Origin: Suillus spraguei
Taxonomy: Eukaryota; Basidiomycota; Agaricomycetes; Boletales; Suillaceae
DNA length: 64,000 bases
Direction: 5' to 3'
Assembly: GCA_016800925.1 (NCBI GenBank)
Contig: JABCPU010000096.1
Coordinates: forward strand, 62,001-126,000
Shown here: positions 56,001 through 64,000 of the stretch, piece by piece
How the letters are laid out: each line of letters begins with the position of its first letter
Position numbering within the stretch: position 1 is the stretch's first letter
The notes under the pieces: generated by a model
The model's input: only the letters and a program-made list of their open reading frames with translations
The model's database searches: none
What the model was told of the DNA's origin: nothing
Made by a program: the position numbers and the translations under genes

Positions 56001-57748
56001 TAGGAGCTCAGTGTTGACGAGTGTCTGCGCGAAAAAAGTTCAAATAGCACCATAAAAGAAAAGGATGAGATCATACATTCGAAGCAGACTGAACAGTGGA
56101 AGATGATTGCTGAGAATTAGAAGAGGAGCTTGCGGTCGTTGAAACTGCCTGCTGAGCGGAGCTTCCAATTGTCGAGAGCCCAGCGATGATGTTGACGAGC
56201 GTCTGCGTGAAAAAAGCTCAAACAGCGCCATAATATATAGAAGCAAATAATGAAACCATACATTCGAAACAGACTGGACACTCGAAGACGATTCCAGAGA
56301 ATTGGAAGTAGAGCTTGTGGTTGTCGAAGCTGACTGCTGAACGGAGCTTTCGGTCGCCGAAACTCCCTGTAGAGATGCGGAGTCGGATCCGACGACCATT
56401 GCCTGCGCAGACTTGGAATCTGAACTTCCAGTCGCTGAGAGCTCAGCCCCAGTGCTGGTGAGTGTCTGTGAAAAAGGTCAAATAGCACCATACAAGCAAA
56501 GGATAAACGTTGAAATCATACCTGTGAAACAGACTGTTGCGATTTAGTAACGGATTGTTCAGCCTTGGAAACAGACTCCTCGTGGACAGCTGAGAACGAT
56601 TGCTGAGAATTGGAAGCAGAGATTGCGGTCGTCGAAACAACCTGCCCAGTACTGCGATCGGATCCAGTCACGACCGCTGCCGACAGAGACTCATCGTAGA
56701 TAGCACCTGGAGCTTCAGCAATTACCTGAAATTCTATAGCCTTTGGATAAAAGTGAATATATTAGATGAGATGGCGAACTTGAACATGTAATTAATTGGG
56801 AATTACCTTGGAAACATCCACTGGTAAAATACCCTTGGGTGCCGCCCAGTCTGTGACTTTCTTATCATAACCTCCACTAACGATGTGAGTGCCGTCCGCG
56901 GAGAAGGCTGCACAAATAACAGAAGAAGCGTGCTGGAAGATGGCGATAGTTTGTTTATGAGAGAGCTGCCACAGGCGAACAGTGTTGTCGCTAGAGCCGG
57001 AAACTGCGTGCGTGCCCGAAAAATTGACGGCAATAGAATTGACTTTGTATGTGTGGCCGCTCCAGGGACGACCGACCTGCGTCCAGGTCAATGTATCCCA
57101 CTCCCTTATGCTGGGATCAAAGTCATCTCCCCCTGAAAGAAGGCGTTTGCCATCGGGGGACCAGGCGAGTGACATTGTGCCGTGACTGTGACCCTTGAAC
57201 TTGACTTGGACTTTGTCTTCGATGACAATTTGGATATCTTGGTCTGTTGCAATCGCAAGTGCATGTACGCCAGACCGCGCAAACCGAACGCAGCGGATAA
57301 TACTACCGCAGTTCAAGTCTCCGAAGGTTTGCACCCATGTTTTGGTGTTCCAAAACTTGACTGTATGGTCGTTTGGTGCCGATGATACGGTGACGACGTA
57401 TACATCGTCCAGTGAAAAGTCCATCGAGCTGACTGCGCCGTTGTGAACTTTGATACGTTCGGTGAGAGATTCCCCAGTTTTTACCTGCCAGGCGATGAGC
57501 TCTCCGTGCTCGTCACCGGTCACGATCATTTGCCCATCTCGTGATACCGCCAATCCTAACACCTCACCAGTGTGCCCCTCCATACGCTTCAGTACTTCAC
57601 CTGACCTCAAGTCCCACAGACGAACTAGCCTGTCTTTAGAGGCAGTGACCATCCATTGACTAAAGGGAATATCTGCAGCTGCGTAGACTGTTTGTGTACG
57701 ATCTTTGAATACTCGAGTAGGAATGGTGATAGGAATGGCGTGCACCAT
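50033..57748 (-). CDS. WD40 / exon-array linker / TPR protein
   Basis: From ATG 57748 one 319-codon exon forms a WD40 beta-propeller: TVYAAADIPFSQWMVTASKD, VRLWDLRSGEVLKRMEGHTGEV, GDEHGELIAWQVKTGE, VKFWNTKTW, SPDGKRLLSGGDDFDPSIREWD, SGTHAVSGSSDNTVRLWQL and SADGTHIVSGGYDKKVTDWAA. A 65-bp intron (56741-56805) leads to AIEFQVIAEAPGAIYDES and then the exon array (51153-56740). The TPR part (50100-51104) reads SSAVKALTQEIATDANNFASYVNRSFVLARTHDWENALQDATK, YIAKGIALCGKQQIEEATIAFDMAF, NANRHKWAL and LFGWDMGALW. The Boletales family I recall is WD40-TPR-HET; no HET domain is present here. Near 50210-50230 a one-base loss (tggaaacttc) shifts frame. Assuming correction, the last short exon ends at 50033. 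Architecture is partly inferred from intron joins. Confidence 0.75.
51353..56024 (-). repeat. 18-bp coding minisatellite (S-A-V-S-x-Q/S)
   Basis: The long exons consist of 18-bp units of the form CTGACCGCAGACTGCTTG (plus), which on minus read as hexapeptides SAVSKQ, SAVSEQ, SAVSES, SAVSEH. About 20-30 units occur per long exon, with variants such as SAAMEQ, SVVSES and SAVSAS. Because 18 is divisible by three, units can be gained or lost without frameshift. Confidence 0.9.
54188..55379 (-). repeat. Recent 596-bp tandem duplication of a two-exon unit
   Basis: 54188-54783 and 54784-55379 are almost identical. I see only about three substitutions, all near the left edge (ctggac/ctgaac, gatgat/gataat, cccgg/cccag). 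Each copy holds one short 126-bp exon, one 360-bp minisatellite exon and two introns. A third more diverged copy of the same pair continues to about 55975. Confidence 0.85.
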
Positions 57749-58632
57749 TTGGCTAGAGCTTAGTGGTGTTTTGCACTGTTGAAGGAACTTGGTAACGTGG
57801 GGCTGAAGAGGTGTGCGTGCCGCACGTTTTATATTGCTTCATTTGACGCTAAACACACTCCAATTACCTTGCTTGACGCATTTCAGATACGTAGGAACAA
57901 AATGTCACATGCGTTTTCGAAATACCGCTATAGACGGTCATCCGTCCGGTTACATGTGACGTTTAGCACCCTGCAATGTTTTTTTCCCGGAGATTTGTTG
58001 GTTGCGGAGTTTGATCTCCTACGGGATCTCTGCTACACGCATTTTGCTATGATGTAGAGATCCAACTGTTCTAATTCTAACTGTGCTATCTTTGAAGTCA
58101 GTCATGGGTAAACTGCAATTCCGAGGCATGAGTCGGTTTTTGAGTTAGCGACTCCCGTTTGCATCCAAGTCCGTTGTTTAATTTTTTTTTCTTGCCTGCT
58201 GTCTACTGATGAGAATCTCTGACAGGTTAGTGTTCATGTGCATCGGTTGTCATTAGCGCACAGCCTTGCAGTACTCAGGCTTTAAGATATCGTTCAACGC
58301 GGAGTGTTTTTCACTTTCGAATTTAATGTTGAGCCCATTCTGCGAGATACAATGTCACCTTGATGTTGACATTTCTTTGATATCCTATGTGATCGCCGCT
58401 ACACGCATTTTGTTATCATGTAGAGATTCAACTGTTCTAATTCCAACTCTGCTATTGATGGATCCTTTTGAAGTTAGTCATGGGTAAATTGCAATTCCAA
58501 GGGAAGATTCGGTCTTTGAATTAGCGGGTCAGTTGTTTACTGCTGTTTGCAAAAAGGTTGACAGTAGCGACATTTTGAGAAAGAACAAACAAATCAATAA
58601 TAACCACATACATACTTCACAAATCAACTATC
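57749..58632. other. Upstream region of the WD40-TPR gene with direct repeats
   Basis: Non-coding. It contains two diverged direct repeats (58001-58170 and 58363-58540) listed next. The gene's promoter probably lies at 57749-57990. Confidence 0.5.
58001..58540. repeat. Diverged direct repeats, ~170 bp
   Basis: 58001-58170 and 58363-58540 share 'gctacacgcattttg', 'atgtagaga.tcaactgttctaatt', 'ctgctatc/ctgtgctat', 'agt.agtcatgggtaaa.tgcaattcc' and 'gagtcggt/gattcggt' in order, offset about 362 bp. Not coding. Confidence 0.65.
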
Positions 58633-58827
58633 ATGTACCGGAAAATCAGTCGTGACGTCAAAATGGCTGTTGTTAATTTTCACGAGCATCAACACCTTGC
58701 ACTCGAAGACATTCTTGCTTGTGTGGGATTTTCTGAAAGCACATTTTGGCGGACCCTCAAGCGCAAAACAGCAGCCCATACTGTCATATTGATATATCCA
58801 GACTGGCTTATTAGCCAAAAACCCTGA
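58633..58827 (+). pseudogene. Tc1/mariner-type transposase N-terminal fragment
   Basis: Starts MYRKISRDVKMAVVNFHEHQHLALEDILACVGFSESTFWRTLK, a helix-turn-helix DNA-binding start typical of fungal Tc1/mariner-like elements. The normal continuation (linker and DDE catalytic domain) is missing; the frame ends within 65 codons. Truncated fragment, no function expected. Confidence 0.55.
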
Positions 58828-59929
58828 TACATCATGGAGCTTAGCCATCCACTGTCCAGGTTGATGTCCTTGGTGAATCCCAGGTATACATCATTCCCAA
58901 CATATTTTTTCGCAATTTTGGCCACCTACACTTCATAGCTCCGCATTTTGGGCCACCTACTGTGGGAATTTCCCCACAACACCAACAATATCAATTGTTC
59001 CCACACCCTCCCCACCTTACTGCAGCTTCACCACTACACCACAATAAGTTCCCCCCTGTATCCAAGTAGTAGTTTGGTATAAATATGTATAACATAGTAT
59101 AATAGACCACTTTTTTGTTTATTTGCATGTCTCCTCCTCCAGGGGCCATTCAAAATAGGTCAAGGTATAGAACACTTTTGCACTTTTTCCCCTTTAATAA
59201 GGAAGTGTTTCAGTATATTCAGACCATGTTTAAGAGTATACATGAAGAGATTCCCATCTTTATTTGACCCCTTGAAGCACCCTACAAGGGAGCATGGATG
59301 AGTCATCGTTAGGATCATTGTACCAATCAATGGCACTAGCATCTTTCTTTTTTTTAGATTTTTTAAATTCAATTATTGTCCATTTGGGGTACAGTACCCT
59401 ATGTAGGACATTAATATCTAGGAAAGGGGACACCTGTGTCCCCACTGCGTCTCCTACTCTGCAAATGCCCTGATGGAGGGTTGACCTCCATCAGTCCACT
59501 GTTCCTGCCAGCTGTTTTAGACGCACGAGTCTGCTAATCCATGGGTCCATGCTAGTACATTTCATGTGGTGTGGGGGTCTAACATAGGTTGGAGAGTGTA
59601 CATATACTTGGATTGCTGGGGCGATCTTTGCATGAAGGAGTTAATGGAGTGCAGAAAGAAAGTAAGTGGCAAGTTGAGGTCCAGTGTGGCTAGCTGCTAA
59701 GGGAACCCCCTTTACCATGTGACTCCCCAATGAAAATATTCCGTCCTTTGCCAATCTTCATGTCTCTTTGTGCCTGATCTCCAAGTGGGCCATGGCATTG
59801 CGCCCTTTCCTTGTGTTTGATGAGTGGGGGTGAAATAGCGCTGAGGCGCTGCATATGGGCATATGTTTTGCTTTCCTATACAATGGGCATAATCATTATC
59901 TATGGTTTAACAAGAAGCAGATGGGACAT
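58828..59929. other. Transposon-rich non-coding stretch
   Basis: Minus-strand frames (59160-59445) read text with Lys-rich and Asp-rich runs but no recognisable domain; a plus run near 58890-59070 is Pro/His rich. Possibly the untranslated 3' part of the LINE element whose coding end lies at 59930. Confidence 0.4.
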
Positions 59930-60240
59930 CACCGAACGTAGGCTTCAATCTCCCAGGTTCACAAAGTGAATAAGGTGTGCTGTTGCCTTTGGGTTGGTGA
60001 GCAGATAGGTGATGGATGATGCCTGTCTTTTCAGGGCAGTCATTAGGGCATGACATTCGCGTGCATAATGTGGGCATAGTAGGAGGAAGTGTTGTACAGT
60101 TCTGGGATGTTTTTGCAATGGGGGCAGTCAGGTGAGGCACTCTTTCCAATACAGTGGAGGTGCTGATTCAGAGATACATGACGTGTGCAGAGCCAGATGA
60201 TGAGGCTTATGTGTCTTTTTGGTAGATGTTGCACAAGGGA
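59930..60240 (-). pseudogene. Non-LTR (LINE) retrotransposon RNase H C-terminal relic
   Basis: Minus reading gives LPKRHISLIIWLCTRHVSLNQHLHCIGKSASPDCPHC and, in another frame, the C-terminal RLKPTFGDV ending at about 59930. This order, a Cys/His knuckle (CPHC…), then an alpha-helical tail ending F-G-D-V, is typical of the end of fungal LINE RNase H. Frames shift between the parts, and the reverse transcriptase is missing. Confidence 0.6.
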
Positions 60241-60323
60241 AGTGAACGAGCTACTAGCGGCAGTGAGTTTGGGGTCTAGTTGAATGGTGCAGTGTCCTGC
60301 ATGATACGGGAATCATGCATGAA

Positions 60324-60798
60324 TGTCACAACCCACAAACGAATTAACGCAAGGGCAGGGACTAGGACTCAAACTAAGGTTATCACAAAGAGAGAGAGGA
60401 GCAAGGACATCTTGGATTGCTACAGTTGTAGATACAAGAGGTTTGAACTAAAGAACTACTACAGCGAAACTAGCTAACTATATACACATATTGAAACTGA
60501 GATATAAACTGAGTTTGAAACTACTAGCCAATCATAAAATAGAAACAAGAATCGTACGATGTGATAGTTGTGACATTGTTATGACATCATATTCTAGAAG
60601 GTTCTAAGATCACATGATACTATCTTGTCTTATCTTATCTGATAGCATCATAAAAGATCTCTTCCTCTTCATCAGGAAGTTTGGTTATAGAAGCGGATAT
60701 GGGAATTTTGATAGGATTTGGGTTTGTCTTAGCGCTGGGTTTAGATGCTTTAGGAAAATTGAGAAAAGAGTAATGATTTGTATTTGGAATTTGTGACA
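60324..60798 (-). repeat. Long terminal repeat (3' LTR of the gypsy element)
   Basis: Begins TGTCACAACCCAC on plus and ends …GAATTTGTGACA at 60798, so it has short TGTCAC/GTGACA inverted ends. 475 bp. Next to it, on the element side, lies a purine tract on minus (AGAGAGGGGGT, plus 60799-60812 as ccccctctct), the usual position of a polypurine tract priming plus-strand DNA. The last element ORF runs 163 bp into this LTR (stop at 60635), which many basidiomycete gypsy elements do. Confidence 0.8.
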
Positions 60799-61387
60799 TT
60801 ACCCCCTCTCTAGGATGAGCGTCATCGCGAATGTATGAAGGTCTGATGTTACGCATTCTCCATTTCTTGAAATCTTCCGAATTAAGTATAGAGCCTTGAA
60901 TTCTTTTGGTTTTAGCTGCTGTAGGATTCTTTTTATGAAACTCCGCTATAAGAATTGGGGAATTCTTTACGTTTTCTTCTGGTTCCCATGTCGATTCTTC
61001 TATTGGATATCCTTCCCATTTTACTCGGTATTGCAGCTTTCCTCGGAATAATCGGCTATCTAATACTTCTTCTACAATAAATTCTTCCTGATCATCAACT
61101 ATGCCAGGAGGTGGTCGGGTGGGTTGAGAATGAGGGATCATTTGAGATGCATAGTATGGAGTGAGTAATTGAACATGAAAAACCAGATGGATCTGATAAT
61201 TTGCCGGTAATTTCAATTTATAGTTCACTTCACCAATCTTCTCTAGTATTTCAAAGGGCCCAAGACGACGATCTGACAATTTTTGACTTGGACGACATTG
61301 TTTAATGTTTTTTGCGTCTAGCCAGACTTTGTCTCCCTTTTTATACTGTGGTGCGTCTTTTACTCCTTTGTCATAGAACCGTTTCAT
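60635..61387 (-). pseudogene. Gypsy integrase C-terminus and chromodomain
   Basis: KRFYDKGVKDAPQYKKGDKVWLDAKNIK is the integrase C-terminal domain; VEEVLDSRLFRGKLQYRVKWEGYPIEESTWEPEENV is a chromodomain typical of chromoviruses, thought to direct insertion to modified histones. A frameshift at about 61385 separates it from the upstream integrase frame. Confidence 0.85.
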
Positions 61388-62218
61388 TCATTCATTGACT
61401 AGTTTCAAAGTATTTTCTGCATCATCTCTTGCTTCTTTCATTTGATCCACTCTTTCGTCGGCAACAGGAATACGGGAGTTGGAATTAGGAGATATCGTGA
61501 ATTCTGGATTATATCCATATAGAACTTTGAAAGGGCTATGACCAGTGACTGTGACTGCGTTATTATGCGAGAATTCTGCAATCGGCAACCAAGATACCCA
61601 ATCATTTTGTCTATAAGAGGTAAACAAGCGTAAATATTGTTCAACTTCTTGATTTACGCGTTCTGTTTGTCCGTCCGTATGGGGATGATAGGCGGTCGAA
61701 GCAGACCATTTTGTGCCTAATCTTTTTGACATTTGTCCCATAAATTTTGATACGAACTGTGTTCCTCTATCTGAAATCACTTTCTTTGGTGTTCCATGAT
61801 GTTTCCATACATTCTTTAAAAATAGCTCGGCAATTTCCTTCGAGTCTACTTCTTTATTGGTGGGAATGAAATGTGCTTGTTTCATAAATTGATCAACAAC
61901 AACAAAAATGCTATCACACCCTTCACTCTTTGGTAGGTCCACAATCAGGTCACATGTAATTGTTTGCCAAGGTCCTTCTGGAACTTCATTTGGCTGTAAA
62001 GGTCCCATTGGTTTACTAGGATTGACCTTTGTTTGTCTGCAATGATCGCAACCATCTACATAGTTGTGAACACTTTTTGTCATCATTGGCCACCAATAGT
62101 TTCTGGAAATTGGTTCTAAGGTTTTGGCATGTCCAGGATGTCCAGCCGGTGGTGAGTCATGGAATAACTCTAGAATTTCTCGGCAGATTTCTTTATCATT
62201 TGGAACATAGACCAATCC
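61388..62218 (-). pseudogene. Gypsy integrase catalytic domain
   Basis: Zinc-binding start with HDSPPAGHPGHAK and DGCDHCRQTK (HHCC), then D, D and E catalytic residues in ITCDLIVDLP, VISDRGTQF and ERVNQEVEQYLR. At 62219-62221 a TGA occurs in what should read V-L-F-R-G-L (CGA to TGA). Confidence 0.85.
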
Positions 62219-62221
62219 TCA

Positions 62222-63115
62222 GAATAACACCAATCCATCTTCAACATTCCATTCTTCGACTCCTCTATGCAATTGCACCGGTGCTGCTTTTAACGTTTCT
62301 AGCGCTTTCATCACTTCAGGCTCTCGTTCTGTACTTTGTCTAATCTTTTTGAGAAGAGATTTTTCTCCTTCTATAAGAACTTGGCCTCTTTTAGCAGCAT
62401 TGATTTTGAAAAATTCCGGTTTAAGCAAAATGCGATCAGAATTGTCATTTTCTACCCCCCCTCTGTGGTCTGATCTCTGAGACAGACGATTGGCCTTATC
62501 ATTGACTACACCAGGCTTATGTTGGAGTGTAAATTCATACTGTGCCAGGAACAGACTCCATCTGGCTTGCCTTTGTGTCAATTTTTGACTTGTCATGAAA
62601 TACTCGAGATTCTTATGATCGGTCCAGATCTCCACAGGATGAGGTGCTCCCTGCACATGGTGCCTCCACTCTTCTAACACTCGAATGATTGCTAATAATT
62701 CTTTGTCATGAATATCGTAATTTCGTTCTGCATCATTCATTGACTTCGAATAATAAGCGACAGGATGCCATAGTCCATCTTCCATTTGTTGAGAAAGTAC
62801 TGCACCAGATGCATAATCAGAAGCATCGGTCTCTATTCTTTTCTTTTTCTCAACATCTGGCATTACTAGGAGCAGAGCTTCTGTGAATTGTTTCTTCAAT
62901 TCATCAAATGCATGTTGTTGTTTCTCCGTCCAATTCCATGGAACATCTTTTCTTAGCAAATCATTCATTGGTCTGGCTATATCTGAGAACCCCAATATGA
63001 ATCTTTGATAGAAGTTGGCAAAACCCATGAATGCTTGTATGTCTTTTATGCATTTGGGAACAGGCCATTTTAATACTCCTTCTACTTTCACAGGGTCCAT
63101 AGATACATTGCCTTT
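62222..63115 (-). pseudogene. Gypsy RNase H / connection region
   Basis: Contains RT C-terminal LKWPVPKCIKDIQAFMGFANFYQRFI, the RNase H catalytic segment IETDASDYASGAVLSQ and WTDHKNLEYFMTSQ, and the LINKER-type AQYEFTLQHKPGVVNDKAN. A TAG at 63116-63118 separates it from the RT part. Confidence 0.85.
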
Positions 63116-63118
63116 CTA

Positions 63119-63625
63119 CACGATCAACCCTAAGAATTCGACTTTAGACTGTTCGAAACTACATTTCTCTGGTTTCAAGAACAGGTCATTATCTTTTAAT
63201 TGTTTGAGTACTTCTCGTACGACTTTTCGGTGTTGCTCCTTATTTCCATTTGTAAAGACCAAGATGTCATCGATGTAGACAACGACCGTCTTTCCATCAA
63301 TGAGATCTCTAAATATTTCATTCATCATGGTCTGGAAAGTTGCTGGAGAATTTGTCAACCCGAAATACATTACAGTTGGTTCATGGTGACCAAAAGGCGT
63401 TTTGAAAGCTGCCTTCCACTCGTCTCCTTCTTTCATCCGAATATTATTGTATCCCCATCATACATCCATTTTAGAGTACATTGTGGCACCAGTTAAAGCA
63501 TCAATTAGATCTTGAGATCTCGGTAAAGGGTACGCATTTTTAACCGTTTTCTCATTGAGCTTTCTATAGTCCATTACTGGTCGTAATTTGCCATCTTTTT
63601 TGGCCACAAAGAAGAAAGGTGTTAC
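63119..63625 (-). pseudogene. Gypsy reverse transcriptase, C-terminal part
   Basis: [21 protein letters not shown] and then KMDV, a TGA at 63458-63460 where Arg is expected, WGYNNIRMKEGDEWKAAF, FGLTNSPATFQTMMN, and the YIDD box (VYIDDILVF) in order. The N-terminal RT part and protease are lost at about 63625. Confidence 0.85.
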
Positions 63626-63627
63626 AG

Positions 63628-64000
63628 TTGTACGTGCCCCTATTCATTTTCCCTTGGTTTCCTTACTTGTATATCATGTCACATGACTTGACTCATATGC
63701 TCAACGCATCTGTACAAATACATGCCTTCCTTATTAGGATATGCAGTTACATTCTCATGGTTACTTGGTCTGTGCGCATATATCTACCTATTTAAGCACA
63801 GTGTACTTGTAGTACTTCTTTACTTTAATCTTACTAGGTTTTACCTGGAACATCCTTTGCTTAGGCCTCCAACCTAAGTCGTCTTGAATTGTCTCTAAGT
63901 CTAAGCACTCCTTAGCCTTAGTCTCTATTCTTGCAGAACCTCTCGGACTTATCCTTGAGGCCAGACCCTTGATCGTACTCGGAACGCGTTCCTTGTACTT
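63628..64000 (+). repeat. Possible LTR edge of a further retrotransposon
   Basis: The gypsy RT similarity ends at about 63625. The following ~370 bp have no coding content and a promoter-like 'ctatttaagc' (63788-63797) followed by CT-rich downstream text, reminiscent of an LTR (TGT near 63628). Both edges are uncertain because the window ends here; it may be a nested element that truncates the gypsy copy. Confidence 0.35.

Larger units (their letters stand above)
51153..56740 (-). repeat. Tandem array of symmetric exons and near-identical introns
   Basis: Introns at 51105-51152, 51300-51352, 51836-51887, 52014-52076, 52530-52581, 52708-52766, 53322-53373, 53791-53842, 53969-54020, 54147-54198, 54325-54382, 54743-54794, 54921-54978, 55339-55390, 55517-55574, 56025-56076, 56203-56261 and 56466-56521 share one sequence (GTATG.TT.CATCC…GCG[C/T]CAG type) read on minus. 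Exons between them are 126 bp (short type, TLVNTIAGLSTIG…) or 360-555 bp (long type, Ser/Ala/Val/Gln), plus end exons of 147, 204 and 219 bp. Every length is a multiple of three. Most exons begin with the same TLVNT codons. Confidence 0.9.
60324..63625 (-). mobile_element. Ty3/gypsy chromovirus retrotransposon, 3' two-thirds
   Basis: Reverse transcriptase, RNase H, integrase and chromodomain on minus in gypsy order, followed by PPT and LTR. The 5' part (LTR, gag, protease, first part of RT) is absent. Similarity ends near 63625, where sequence of different look begins. Multiple stops and one frameshift show the copy is dead. Confidence 0.85.

Noticed and set aside
60567..60575. Inner 'gttgtgaca' as right LTR end
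   Set aside because: The copy at 60790-60798 is directly followed by the polypurine tract, so the longer LTR fits better.

Overview
This window looks like nuclear DNA of a mushroom-forming basidiomycete (Agaricomycetes). Genes are split by many 50-60 bp GT..AG introns. The gene content is fungal: a QRRRW-type chitin synthase, an AA14-type polysaccharide monooxygenase, KDZ/CxC-type transposon genes and a fruit-body-lectin relic. The WD40/TPR proteins resemble a family I remember from Boletales such as Pisolithus, Paxillus and Suillus. That lower-level placement is recollection, not proof.

Layout. 1.2-4.6 kb: an intact chitin synthase (-). 4.6-10 kb: a scrambled region with a duplicated upstream segment, a broken fruit-body lectin, a decayed WD40 gene and a second, truncated, frameshifted chitin synthase copy. 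10.0-16.9 kb: a composite DNA transposon bounded by inverted repeats, carrying a KDZ-like transposase gene (+) and two unfamiliar genes (-). 17.0-18.4 kb: another copy of the duplicated segment, abutting a relic of an Rtc1/WDR24-like gene. 18.9-20.9 kb: an AA14-type secreted enzyme with a long Ser/Pro tail. 23.0-24.4 kb: a WD40 protein. 25.4-35.2 kb: three MFS transporter genes (one with a late frameshift) and one MFS relic. 37.0-37.6 kb: a GNAT acetyltransferase.

40.4-46.5 kb is a compact housekeeping block: Ubc1-type E2, coproporphyrinogen oxidase (divergent from the E2 across 231 bp), a CsbD-like stress protein, the AP-2 sigma subunit and a Glo3-type Arf-GAP. 46.5-49.3 kb is mostly non-coding with another WD40 relic.

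50.0-57.7 kb (-) is the most striking locus. An intact WD40 domain is joined to a TPR domain through a ~5 kb array of about 17 tandem exons. All array exons have lengths divisible by three and are separated by near-identical introns. The long exons are 18-bp minisatellites coding for Ser-Ala-Val-Ser-x-Gln-like hexapeptides. One two-exon unit has recently duplicated in tandem. This is a plausible in-frame exon-shuffling device in a WD40/TPR sensor-like protein.

58.6-64 kb is transposon-rich: a Tc1-like helix-turn-helix fragment, a LINE RNase H relic, a decayed Ty3/gypsy chromovirus (-) with a recognisable LTR and polypurine tract, and the edge of another LTR-like sequence. Several relics have stops where the family usually has Arg (CGA to TGA) or Trp, the pattern expected from C-to-T decay.
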